Positions 1 to 7,358 are shown, counted from the first letter of the stretch. The stretch: DNA of 34,900 nucleotides from Deltaproteobacteria bacterium (GCA_029933005.1 JAOZOY010000028.1:1-34900), one strand, 5' to 3'. Notes: generated by a model from the sequence alone, not told the origin. Numbers and translations: made by a program.

Positions 1-25
1 CCGTGGGGTGCTGCTGAATAGTTAC
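1..25. repeat. End of a dispersed hairpin repeat, cut by the window edge
   Basis: The first 25 bases match, without gaps, 19 of 25 positions of the right end of the long repeat near 25,670-25,694 (CCGTG...TGCTG...TGAA...TTAC). It lies 21 bases past the stop codon of the TIM-like gene. The rest of the element would lie upstream of the window, so its extent is unknown. Confidence 0.5.
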
Positions 26-46
26 GAAAAACAAATTATCATGAAA

Positions 47-742
47 TTATGACGCCGACGCAACAATTTTGCAAATATCTGCAAATTCACTCGGATCCAG
101 ACTCGCCGCCCCAACCATTAATCCTGTCACACCGGCAATCCGCAGATAGTCGGCGGCATTATCTTTGTTCATTGACCCACCGTACAGAATCGGTTTATCC
201 GGAATGATTTCCAGGATCTCCTCTATGACCGCGCCGGCTTTTTCAGGCCGTTGGGGAATATTGCCGCCAATGGCCTCAGCCGGGCCATAGCCGATAATCA
301 AATCGTTGAGCTCCACGTCGTTTAAGGCAGCAATCTGCGCTCTGGCATATGGCTCATCCACACAGACGATGGGTTTTATCCCCGCAGCCACCGCTTCGCT
401 CAGTTTATTGGCCACATCCTGATTTGTTTCGTGGAAATAGCGTCTCCTCTCAGAATGTCCAAGAATAGCATATTCTGCCAGATCGCTTACCATATCAGCT
501 GCCACCGCGCCGGTGTAGGGACCAAAGGGGAATGACGAGAGGTCCTGGGCAGCCAGCTTAATGTGCTGATCTGCGCCAATTTTCTGTAACATCTGCCACA
601 TGAGCACAAGGTAGGGAAAAGATGGGGCGATAATGACCTCCAGCCCCGACTCTGGATGATACAACTGACAGAATGTCTTCATCCATGCTTCTGCTTCGGA
701 TAATGTTTTATGTGATTTCCAGTTTGCCAGCACAATAGCCAT
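47..742 (-). CDS. Triosephosphate isomerase-like protein, catalytic Glu missing
   Basis: A 231-residue protein with a clear triosephosphate isomerase (TIM barrel) pattern. It has the N-terminal NWK signature (Asn7, Lys9), the GHSERR motif with the electrophilic His96, and the phosphate-gripping YGGSM and LMVGAAS loops near 187-214. It is shorter than bacterial TIMs (about 250 residues), and the stretch between CVDE (127-130) and the catalytic loop is compact, as in archaeal TIMs. Where the family has the catalytic base (YEPVWAIG in bacteria, VEPPELIG in archaea) this protein reads YGPAEAIG, so Gly153 replaces the glutamate; the codon is GGC. The start is supported by an AAGGAG ribosome site. 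Known for the family: the glutamate is needed for dihydroxyacetone phosphate/glyceraldehyde-3-phosphate interconversion. Inference: a non-canonical paralogue, with a true tpiA probably elsewhere. Confidence 0.85.
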   Translation of the reverse strand: MAIVLANWKSHKTLSEAEAWMKTFCQLYHPESGLEVIIAPSFPYLVLMWQMLQKIGADQHIKLAAQDLSSFPFGPYTGAVAADMVSDLAEYAILGHSERRRYFHETNQDVANKLSEAVAAGIKPIVCVDEPYARAQIAALNDVELNDLIIGYGPAEAIGGNIPQRPEKAGAVIEEILEIIPDKPILYGGSMNKDNAADYLRIAGVTGLMVGAASLDPSEFADICKIVASAS

Positions 743-786
743 GACTTTCTCCTTATTAAATTATTTTATCTCAGGGTCCTGTCTTA

Positions 787-821
787 ATGTCATTAACTTA
801 AGCTTTCTCACTCCTTTAGTA
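787..821. repeat. Dispersed 20-bp repeat, copy 1
   Basis: The 20 bases at 787-806 recur at 6578-6597 with a single mismatch, in the same orientation (core ATTWACTTAAGCTTT). Similarity continues weakly to a CTCC..TAGTA stretch ending at 821 here and at 6613 there. Both copies lie in intergenic DNA. The family is not recognised. Confidence 0.55.
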
Positions 822-959
822 AAGATGGGCCGGCTTTTAAATCTCTCCTCTTCAAAGTCTCGCTTGTCGACAGGATCACTGTTTAATCAGAGCAAAATGG
901 CTCTGCTTCGGCTATAGTTTGGTGGAACATAACAGGTAACCAAATGAGAAGGAATTATC

Positions 960-1358
960 ATGTTTGACAACAATGACAGCCACAGCAAGACCATAGGATA
1001 TATCCTCTGGATTTTCGGTTTTACCGGTTCCCACCGGTTTTATTACGGGAAGCCAATTTCCGGCACCATCTGGCTTTTCACCCTGGGACTTCTTGGGGTT
1101 GGCTGGCTCATTGATCTGTTTTTGATTCCGGGAATGGATGATGAGGCGGATTTACGTTATCAGGAAGGTCCTCTGGATTATTCCCTGGCCTGGATTCTTC
1201 TCACCTTTGTCGGTATCTTCGGGGTGCATCGCATGTACATGGGAAAATGGTTCACCGCTATTCTCTATCTTTTATCCGGCGGCCTGTTCGGCTTTGGTGT
1301 CCTCTATGATTTCTGGACCTTGAATGAACAGATAGATCGTATACATGCCGGGGAGTAG
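960..1358 (+). CDS. Tandem TM2-domain membrane protein
   Basis: A 132-residue membrane protein built from two TM2 domains. Each has the hallmark turn between two membrane helices: GSHRFYYGK at 23-31 and GVHRMYMGK at 88-96, each followed by a hydrophobic helix ending in an aspartate (LIDLF near 50-54, LYDFW near 115-119). A short charged linker, roughly 57-73, separates the repeats, giving about four membrane passes. An AAGGAA ribosome site sits 7 bases before the ATG. The TAG stop directly abuts the ATG of the radical SAM gene at 1359, so the two are surely co-transcribed and probably translationally coupled. TM2 proteins have no settled biochemical role in bacteria. Tandem TM2 is less usual than a single copy. 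Confidence 0.85.
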   Translation: MFDNNDSHSKTIGYILWIFGFTGSHRFYYGKPISGTIWLFTLGLLGVGWLIDLFLIPGMDDEADLRYQEGPLDYSLAWILLTFVGIFGVHRMYMGKWFTAILYLLSGGLFGFGVLYDFWTLNEQIDRIHAGE

Positions 1359-2885
1359 ATGGATTCTCTGCTTCTCATCTATCCACCCCTGGCCAAAAAT
1401 TGTGAACCGCCGGCAGGCATTGCCGGGCTGGCAGGATTTCTACGCACAAATGGTGTCAAATGTGCGACCATGGATGCCAACAGGAAAGGGCTGGATTACC
1501 TGCTCGGTCTCGATTTTCACAAAACTGACACCTGGACGACACGGGCTCAAAAAAATTTGGCGGCAAATATTACAGGACTGCAAAATTCACATTTTTATAC
1601 CAATTTCGACCGATACAAGCGGGCTGTTGCCGATGTCAACCGGGTGCTGTCAGGGGTTGGAGAAGCCCATGGAGTTGAGTTATCCCTGGCTAATTATCAG
1701 GATCTGTCCTCCCCGGTGCAAAGTGATCATTTGCTGAGAGCGGCACAAGAATATAGAAAAAATCTGTTTTATCCATTTTTCAAGAAAGAAATCAGCCCGA
1801 TTATTGATAAGGAGCAACCTGATTTTGTCGGAATTTCCATTTGTTACTTAAGTCAGGCCATTCCAGCCTTTGCCCTGATCGGCTTTATCAGGACCGGATT
1901 CCCTGGGCTGAAAATAATTCTTGGTGGCGGACTTATCACCTCATGGCTGCGCAGTCCGTTATGGAAAAATCCTTTTGACGGATTGGTGGATGAATGCCTT
2001 GCCGGCCCCGGCGAACAATCCCTGCTCGACATGCTATCTGAAAAAAAAAGGGTGGGTAATCCCGCCCCCCCGGAATACGATTGCATTGACTACCTTGCGC
2101 CGGGATTTATCCTGCCCTATGCAGCGTCCAGCGGCTGTTATTGGAATAAATGTCTGTTCTGCCCGGAGACTGCTGAAGAAGCCCCATACCTTTCCCTCGC
2201 CCCAGAACAGGTTCTGGTGGATCTACAGATCCTGCAAGCCCGCCACAGACCTTTACTTATTCACTTTTTAGATAATGCCCTAAGTCCGGCTTTGATGAAA
2301 GCACTGGTCGAAAATCCCCTGGGAGCTCCCTGGTATGGTTTTGCCCGAATAAGTTCTCTCCTTGCGGATGAACAATTTTGCCGGAGTCTGCGCCGCTCAG
2401 GCTGTGTCATGCTGAAACTGGGGATTGAATCGGGAGATCAGCAGGTTCTGGATCAGATGAATAAGGGAATTAATCTTGAAATGATGAGCCAGGTGTTACG
2501 GGCCCTGAAATCGGCAGGAATTCTCACTTATGTCTACCTCCTTTTCGGCACACCTTCCGAAGATGAGGCCAGTGCTGAAAGAACCCTTAAGTTCACGACC
2601 CGCCATCATGATGAAATCGGCTTTCTCAACCTGGCCGTATTTAATCTGCCCCTGGCCGGTCCTGAGGCGTCAGCCCTTGCGGTTAATGAATTTTATCGAG
2701 GAGATCTTTCGCTGTATACTGATTTCAGCCATCCGAAGGGATGGTCACGCCAGAAAATTCGAACATTTTTAAGCAAAAAATTCAAACGCCATCCCGCCAT
2801 TGCCCCGATTATCCAGCGTGATCCGCCATTTTTCACCTCAAACCATGCAGCGTTGTTTCATTCGTCGTTTTTTAGTCGGTCTTGA
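1359..2885 (+). CDS. B12-binding-domain-type radical SAM protein
   Basis: A 508-residue protein. The N-terminal third resembles a cobalamin-binding Rossmann domain: YPP near residue 8, then PAGIAGLAGFLR, then a VGIS...IILGGG stretch near 150-190. No DxHxxG cobalamin motif is visible. The radical SAM core follows, with cluster cysteines Cys260, Cys265 and Cys268 spaced CX4CX2C instead of the usual CX3CX2C, then a KLGIESGDQQVL segment typical of these barrels and a GTPSEDEAS segment. About 80 C-terminal residues are unassigned. The gene starts at the base after the TM2 stop codon. Known for the class: SAM cleavage by a [4Fe-4S] cluster to start radical chemistry, often methylation or rearrangement. 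The substrate cannot be read from the sequence. No carrier peptide or biosynthetic partner other than the TM2 protein is next to it. Confidence 0.88.
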   Translation: MDSLLLIYPPLAKNCEPPAGIAGLAGFLRTNGVKCATMDANRKGLDYLLGLDFHKTDTWTTRAQKNLAANITGLQNSHFYTNFDRYKRAVADVNRVLSGVGEAHGVELSLANYQDLSSPVQSDHLLRAAQEYRKNLFYPFFKKEISPIIDKEQPDFVGISICYLSQAIPAFALIGFIRTGFPGLKIILGGGLITSWLRSPLWKNPFDGLVDECLAGPGEQSLLDMLSEKKRVGNPAPPEYDCIDYLAPGFILPYAASSGCYWNKCLFCPETAEEAPYLSLAPEQVLVDLQILQARHRPLLIHFLDNALSPALMKALVENPLGAPWYGFARISSLLADEQFCRSLRRSGCVMLKLGIESGDQQVLDQMNKGINLEMMSQVLRALKSAGILTYVYLLFGTPSEDEASAERTLKFTTRHHDEIGFLNLAVFNLPLAGPEASALAVNEFYRGDLSLYTDFSHPKGWSRQKIRTFLSKKFKRHPAIAPIIQRDPPFFTSNHAALFHSSFFSRS

Positions 2886-3078
2886 TGGTAAATCCTTGCT
2901 TGGTTCCAATCTCCACCACTCCCTGTCTAAATTTTTCAAGCAGTTGCAGATTGTGGCTAAATTGCTCGGTAAAATCAGGATGCTTTTTCATTTTATTTTG
3001 TACGACCAACGGGGCGATGTGCAACACTTCCAGCTCTGCTGGAGGCTGAATAATAGAACGAAGTGGTTTTGTATTCAT
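2872..3078 (-). CDS. Small hypothetical protein, 68 aa
   Basis: A 68-residue reading frame, convergent with the radical SAM gene and overlapping its last 14 bases. The composition is protein-like: a mixed hydrophobic and charged helix-prone middle (QLLEKF), no low complexity, no signal peptide, no cysteines. I do not recognise a family. No good ribosome site precedes the ATG, which weakens the call. In its favour, a TAAAAT box at 3094-3099 with a poor -35 (TTCAGC) 17 bases further up lies just upstream and overlaps a perfect 6+6 dyad, as expected for a small regulated gene. It could also be a fortuitous frame. Confidence 0.4.
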   Translation of the reverse strand: MNTKPLRSIIQPPAELEVLHIAPLVVQNKMKKHPDFTEQFSHNLQLLEKFRQGVVEIGTKQGFTIKTD

Positions 3079-3088
3079 CTTGTAATCA

Positions 3089-3107
3089 TGTTCATTTTAT
3101 GTGAACA
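3089..3107. promoter_or_regulatory. Operator-like dyad overlapping a putative -10 box
   Basis: TGTTCA (3089-3094) and TGAACA (3102-3107) form a perfect inverted repeat around a 7-base spacer. On the minus strand the spacer holds a TAAAAT -10-like box, 17 bases from a weak TTCAGC. The site ends 11 bases upstream of the ATG of the small hypothetical gene. Its size and place suit a repressor site, but no regulator is known. Confidence 0.3.
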
Positions 3108-3422
3108 GCAAAAAGCGCTGAACGTGTTTATGTAAAGTGGAAGTGGGCTTAGAATTTATCAGGACTCTTTTCAGTACTCGCTTGACGGGTATAAGTGCCT
3201 TGTCAGTAGATATAACTACCTTGTTTCAAAATAAATTTCTGAGTTTCTTGTTTTTTATGACAGCTTCTCAGGAGTAAGGCACTAAAGTTATTTTTGAGAT
3301 TATTCGCTTCTCAAAATGTTTACCATTTTTCGGATACCTGATACAATCAGGCCTATTCTCGGATAGCCCCCTACCAATGTTATTGTAAAAATTCGCTACT
3401 TTAAATTATCTTAAGCTACACT
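3108..3422. other. Intergenic region before the helicase
   Basis: Some 315 bases without a supported gene. It holds a short dyad, CCTGAT-ACA-ATCAGG at 3337-3351, flanked on both sides by CGGATA (3331-3336 and near 3360-3366). Two imperfect direct repeats (GTATAAGTGCCTTG and GATATAACTACCTTG) lie near 3189-3224. No terminator or convincing sigma-70 promoter was seen for the helicase gene, whose ATG also lacks a clear ribosome site. Confidence 0.4.
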
Positions 3423-5927
3423 ATGACTGCGACAAACCCCGAGCTTGAACTCGCCAACGACTTTGTTCAGTATACCGACTGTAACATCTTCCTGACCGGC
3501 AAAGCTGGCACCGGCAAAACAACCTTTCTGCACAATCTGAAAAAACGCTCGGCCAAGCGGATGATTGTCACCGCCCCTACCGGGGTGGCGGCCATCAATG
3601 CCGGCGGAGTAACGCTTCATTCCTTTTTCCAGCTACCCTTTGGCCCATTTGTGCCGGGCAGCGACACATTTGAACGAAACAAACAGCGGCTGTTCAGATT
3701 CAGCAAAGAAAAAAAACAGATCATTAAAAGCCTTGATTTGCTGGTAATCGATGAAATAAGTATGGTGCGCGCTGATTTGCTTGACGCAGTTGATGCCGTG
3801 TTGCGTCGCCACCGCCGCAACAATCAACCCTTTGGCGGAGTGCAATTATTGATGATTGGCGATCTGCACCAGCTCTCTCCGGTGGCAAAGCGCGACGAAT
3901 GGCAACTTTTACAACAGCACTACGAATCGGTTTATTTTTTCAGCAGTAAGGCGCTGGCCCAGACCGAACTTATTCCCATTGAACTGAAACATATTTATCG
4001 CCAGTCAGACGCCGGTTTCATCAAACTCCTGAACCAGGTGCGCGATAACCGACTTGATGAATCCACCCTGACCAAACTCAACAACCGTTATCTCCCCAAC
4101 TTTGCTCCTGACGAAGACCAGGGCTACATCACCCTGACAACCCATAACAGCAACGCTGACTCCATCAACCAATCAAGGCTTAAAAGCTTACGCAAAAAAG
4201 AACACCGCTTCCAAGCTGAAATCAGCGAAGATTTCCCTGAACATATCTACCCCACAGCAGCCACCCTTCTACTTAAAGAAGGGGCCCAGGTGATGTTTGT
4301 CCGCAATGATTCTTCGGCCGACAAACGCTATTACAATGGAAGAATCGGCAAAGTAAGCAAAATTTCAAACAAAAATATCAGGGTTATCTGCCCCGGTGAC
4401 CAGCAGGAAATCGTGGTGGAACCGGTCACCTGGGAAAACATTAAATACACGGTTGACGAAAAAACCAAGGAAATCGATGAGAACATCATCGGTAAATTCA
4501 GCCAATACCCCTTAAAATTAGCCTGGGCCATTACCATCCATAAAAGCCAGGGCCTTACCTTTGAAAAAGCCATCATCGATGCCCAGGCCGCCTTTACTCA
4601 TGGTCAGGTCTATGTGGCCCTGAGCCGCTGCAAGACCTTGGAAGGTATGGTGCTCAACTCGCCCATCTCCGCCAAAGGGGTACAAACGGATAACGCCATA
4701 GCGGATTTCGATGAAACCACCAGCCAAAATCCACCGTCCGCCGAACAGCTTCAGGCAGCCAAAATCAACTACCAGCAGCATCTACTGCTTGATTGTTTTG
4801 ATTTTCATCTCTTGGCTAACCGCTTAAATTATCTTGTCAGGCTTTTACTCGGCAACGCCGGAGTGGTTCAGATAACAGGCATCCAGGATATCCGTCAGAT
4901 CCAGAAACAAACCCGGCAGGACATCTTGAATGTCAGTGAAAGCTTCAAACACCAGCTCAACACCCTTTTTTCAGAAACACTGCCCGGATCAGACCCGGTT
5001 ATTCTGGAACGAATTGGCAAGGCGTCAATCTGGTTTCAGGAAAAATTCTCCTCTATCTTTGGGGAGTTGACGCAAAATATGGGGATGGAAACTGATAATG
5101 CAGATATTCGTAAAAAAACAAAAAATGCCCTGAATAATCTAAAACAGGAAATCAATGTAAAATTGGCGGGAATAAGAAACTGTGAAAAAGGATTTTCGCC
5201 CGCTTCCTACCTGCGGGCTGTTTCAGCAGCTGAAATTGACTTTATCCCGGACAAAATAAAAAAACATCAGGCCCCGGTCTACAGTGAATCCGATGTCGGC
5301 CATCCGGAGCTTTTCCAAAGCCTGAAGGACTGGCGCACGGCAAAGGCAAAGGAGGAAGAGATCGCCCATTTCCGAATTTTGCATCAGAAGGTCCTCATCC
5401 AGATAGCCATATTTCTGCCTGACAGCATTATAACTCTTCAAAAAATCAAAGGAATCGGCCAAAAAACCGCGGAAAGATACGGCAAGGAACTGGTGGCGCT
5501 GGTTACGGATTACCGCCAACGACACAACATTGAAAAGGTCATCCTGCCGGAGCCTGCAAAACATACGATAGAAAGCGAAAACGCTCTGGTAAAAGATCAG
5601 GCCCCCCGGAGCGACACGAAACAAACAAGTCTTGCCATGTTTAATTCAGGATTAACTATTGACCAAATTGCCGGCGAACGGGGCCTGGTAAACTCTACCA
5701 TTGAAGGCCACCTGACCTGGTTTGTGGCAAAAGGCGAGTTGAATATCAACAAGCTGCTTTCAGCTGAAAAACAAAAAGCCATTGAGAAAAAACTCGGTGA
5801 AATGCGAAAAAACAGTTTAGGCGAAGTAAAAAACGCGCTAGGAGATGGCTACTCCTATAACGAAATCAAAATGTTCCTGGCCCACAGGAAATACCTTGGT
5901 GAAAAAAAAGCACCTAACCCACAATGA
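3423..5927 (+). CDS. Pif1/RecD-like helicase with RecQ-like C-terminal tail
   Basis: An 834-residue superfamily 1 helicase. The N-terminal half is Pif1-like: Walker A GKAGTGKT near 26-33, an APTGVAA segment at 51-57, Walker B LLVIDEISM near 106-114, and the late motif HKSQGLTFEKA near 375, followed by VYVALSRC. The C-terminal half differs from simple Pif1 proteins. A helix-hairpin-helix or HRDC-like segment (KIKGIGQKTAERYG) lies near 673-687. A helix-turn-helix of the RecQ/HTH_40 type (GLTIDQIAGERGL...TIEGHL) lies near 740-765. Family knowledge suggests 5'-3' unwinding of structured DNA or stalled intermediates in repair. The gene is alone, convergent with tRNA-Arg 20 bases downstream. The start is uncertain because no good ribosome site is visible. 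Confidence 0.88.
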   Translation: MTATNPELELANDFVQYTDCNIFLTGKAGTGKTTFLHNLKKRSAKRMIVTAPTGVAAINAGGVTLHSFFQLPFGPFVPGSDTFERNKQRLFRFSKEKKQIIKSLDLLVIDEISMVRADLLDAVDAVLRRHRRNNQPFGGVQLLMIGDLHQLSPVAKRDEWQLLQQHYESVYFFSSKALAQTELIPIELKHIYRQSDAGFIKLLNQVRDNRLDESTLTKLNNRYLPNFAPDEDQGYITLTTHNSNADSINQSRLKSLRKKEHRFQAEISEDFPEHIYPTAATLLLKEGAQVMFVRNDSSADKRYYNGRIGKVSKISNKNIRVICPGDQQEIVVEPVTWENIKYTVDEKTKEIDENIIGKFSQYPLKLAWAITIHKSQGLTFEKAIIDAQAAFTHGQVYVALSRCKTLEGMVLNSPISAKGVQTDNAIADFDETTSQNPPSAEQLQAAKINYQQHLLLDCFDFHLLANRLNYLVRLLLGNAGVVQITGIQDIRQIQKQTRQDILNVSESFKHQLNTLFSETLPGSDPVILERIGKASIWFQEKFSSIFGELTQNMGMETDNADIRKKTKNALNNLKQEINVKLAGIRNCEKGFSPASYLRAVSAAEIDFIPDKIKKHQAPVYSESDVGHPELFQSLKDWRTAKAKEEEIAHFRILHQKVLIQIAIFLPDSIITLQKIKGIGQKTAERYGKELVALVTDYRQRHNIEKVILPEPAKHTIESENALVKDQAPRSDTKQTSLAMFNSGLTIDQIAGERGLVNSTIEGHLTWFVAKGELNINKLLSAEKQKAIEKKLGEMRKNSLGEVKNALGDGYSYNEIKMFLAHRKYLGEKKAPNPQ

Positions 5928-5946
5928 GCTAAGTGCTTAAAACAAC

Positions 5947-6023
5947 TGGTGCGCCCAGCAGGATTCGAACCTGCGACCTACGGCTTAGAAGGCCGGTGCT
6001 CTATCCAGCTGAGCTATGGGCGC
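5947..6023 (-). tRNA. tRNA-Arg (anticodon TCT)
   Basis: Read on the minus strand, a full cloverleaf is present: acceptor GCGCCCA/TGGGCGC, D stem GCTC/GAGC, anticodon loop CTTCTAA with anticodon TCT, T arm GCAGG-TTCGAAT-CCTGC, discriminator A and encoded CCA (5947-5949). It reads AGA and AGG arginine codons. The outermost anticodon-stem pair (positions 27 and 43) is C-U and does not pair; the other four pairs are good. It is convergent with the helicase gene. Confidence 0.95.
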
Positions 6024-6126
6024 ATTAATATTTTGTAATTTTTTTCTGGCCGGGATATGATCCTGCGTTAAAAACGTTTTCTAGCATGACAGCCGCTAAT
6101 TTGCAACTCAATTTTAGTCCCCCGAC

Positions 6127-6504
6127 ATGACAGACGCGACAAAGAAAAAGAAGAACTATTTCTCCGGCAAGCCAAGAATGACGCGGGAATACAAAACCAT
6201 TAAAACGATGATCCACATCTATTGCCATAATCATCATGGGACGACAAGATCTCTCTGCTCCGATTGCCGGGAGCTTCTGAATTATGCCCGGTTGCGCCTC
6301 ACCCATTGCCCTTTCCAGGAAAAAAAAACATCCTGCGGCAACTGCACGGTTCATTGCTACAAACCGGCCATGCGGGAAAAAATCAGAGAGGTGATGCGCT
6401 ATGTGGGGCCGCGCATGATCTTCCGCCATCCCATCATGGCGCTCTTCCATATCCTGGACGGTTTGCGGAAACAGCCGGGCAGACCGGCAAAAAAACATAC
6501 CTGA
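6127..6504 (+). CDS. ygbA: YgbA-family protein (nitrous oxide-stimulated promoter family)
   Basis: A 125-residue cysteine- and histidine-rich protein matching the YgbA family. It has YCHNHHG followed by LCSDCRELLNYARLRL (residues about 32-60), CPFQEKKTSCGNCTVHCYKP (about 61-80), then the family's MRYVGPRM and HPIMALFH segments near 90-107. The spaced cysteines suggest metal or iron-sulfur binding. In enterobacteria ygbA is controlled by the nitric-oxide sensor NsrR and helps recovery from nitrosative stress; that knowledge is carried over here and not shown by this sequence. No NsrR-like site or strong ribosome site was seen upstream. A long frame on the opposite strand (6025-6498) is a shadow, because the cysteine pattern is conserved only in this frame. 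It stands alone. Confidence 0.85.
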   Translation: MTDATKKKKNYFSGKPRMTREYKTIKTMIHIYCHNHHGTTRSLCSDCRELLNYARLRLTHCPFQEKKTSCGNCTVHCYKPAMREKIREVMRYVGPRMIFRHPIMALFHILDGLRKQPGRPAKKHT

Positions 6505-6577
6505 TACAAAGCCATCTCAAAAAAATGTCGGATTTTCAACTGGCAGACGACTGGCTGCTGGTGTAAGTTTAAATTTG

Positions 6578-6612
6578 ATGTCATTTACTTAAGCTTTGGA
6601 TATCTCCCTAGT
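6578..6612. repeat. Dispersed 20-bp repeat, copy 2
   Basis: Bases 6578-6597 repeat 787-806 with one mismatch. The looser similarity that follows ends exactly at the left terminus of the MITE-like element at 6613. Confidence 0.55.
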
Positions 6613-6826
6613 ACTGCCCTTTACCCACAAGTTTAAGCACACAAGGAAACATTAATGCCTGTTTATACGTTATTTTGCATAAATTGGTCCTCTTGGCACC
6701 TCCTCCCCGAATATATTTATCGGGGATCCAGAAGATTTTTAACCCTGATGGATCCCCGATAAAAGCACTCGGGAATGATGATAGCGGCGATGACTCCTGT
6801 ATTATGACTTATGGGTAAAGGGCAGT
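6613..6826. mobile_element. MITE-like element, 214 bp, perfect 15-bp terminal inverted repeats
   Basis: ACTGCCCTTTACCCA at 6613-6627 is the exact reverse complement of 6812-6826. After one mismatch the match runs four more bases (AAGT), giving a 20-bp terminal repeat with one difference. The flanks are CCTAGT (6607-6612) and CCGAGT (6827-6832), a possible 6-bp target duplication with one change. Inside is a second, perfect 14-bp stem (6716-6729 with 6750-6763, core ATCGGGGATCC). There is no coding capacity for a transposase, so it would be non-autonomous. The cognate transposase family is not recognised. The right end lies 83 bases before umuD. Confidence 0.6.
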
Positions 6827-6867
6827 CCGAGTCAGCAAAATTCGGAGAAATCCTTAAAGAAAGGACA

Positions 6868-6895
6868 TTGATCTTCAGTCAAAAAAACATAGAAT
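6868..6895 (+). promoter_or_regulatory. Weak candidate umuDC promoter
   Basis: TTGATC at 6868-6873 and TAGAAT at 6890-6895 are 16 bases apart. Transcription from here would start only a few bases before the umuD ATG at 6910, leaving almost no leader, which fits the absence of a good ribosome site. No LexA box of the E. coli, Bacillus or Bdellovibrio type was found nearby. Confidence 0.25.
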
Positions 6896-6909
6896 AAGTA
6901 TCCAACATC

Positions 6910-7353
6910 ATGCAACTGAGCAAAGATCAGACAATCGCCCGGATTTATTCCTTTGAAAAACGGATCAAGGTCGTGCGCCCCCTCTTTTTAAGCGGCGTCT
7001 CAGCAGGATTTCCATCGCCGGCCGATGATTATATCGACCGGGATCTTGATCTCAACGAACATCTGATCACCAATCCAGCCGCCACATTTTTTGTCCGGGT
7101 GGCCGGTGATTCCATGACCGGGGCCGGTATCAACAATAACGACATCCTCATTGTCGACCGCTCCATTGCACCGATTTCCGGCAAAATCGTCATTGCGGTC
7201 ATCAACGGCGAATTGACGGTAAAACGACTGATCAAGACCGAAACCAATTGCCGGCTTGTCGCAGAAAATCCGGACTATTCCGACATTGAAATCAGCGGAG
7301 AGATGGAACTTGAAATTTGGGGCGTAGCCACCAGCGCCATTCATGCCTTATGA
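6910..7353 (+). CDS. umuD: UmuD, SOS translesion polymerase accessory protein / self-cleaving protease
   Basis: A 147-residue S24-family protein. It has the RecA-stimulated self-cleavage site Ala32-Gly33 in VSAGFPSP, the catalytic serine Ser68 in AGDSM and the catalytic lysine Lys105 in TVKRL. The 37-residue spacing between serine and lysine equals that of E. coli UmuD. In the family, RecA filaments trigger removal of the N-terminal arm to give UmuD', which joins UmuC as DNA polymerase V. The gene lies directly upstream of umuC; the 88-base spacer is filled by a dispersed repeat. Regulation by LexA is expected from the family but no box was identified. The ribosome site before the ATG is weak. 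Confidence 0.93.
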   Translation: MQLSKDQTIARIYSFEKRIKVVRPLFLSGVSAGFPSPADDYIDRDLDLNEHLITNPAATFFVRVAGDSMTGAGINNNDILIVDRSIAPISGKIVIAVINGELTVKRLIKTETNCRLVAENPDYSDIEISGEMELEIWGVATSAIHAL

Positions 7354-7358
7354 TAAGC

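Noticed and set aside
6025-6498. 157-codon minus-strand frame opposite the YgbA-family gene
   Set aside because: The cysteine/histidine motifs of the YgbA family are in the + strand frame; the minus frame has no recognisable motif and no ribosome site.
6613-6826. CRISPR or attC-type array
   Set aside because: Only one pair of inverted repeats, with no regular spacers and no cas or integrase gene.
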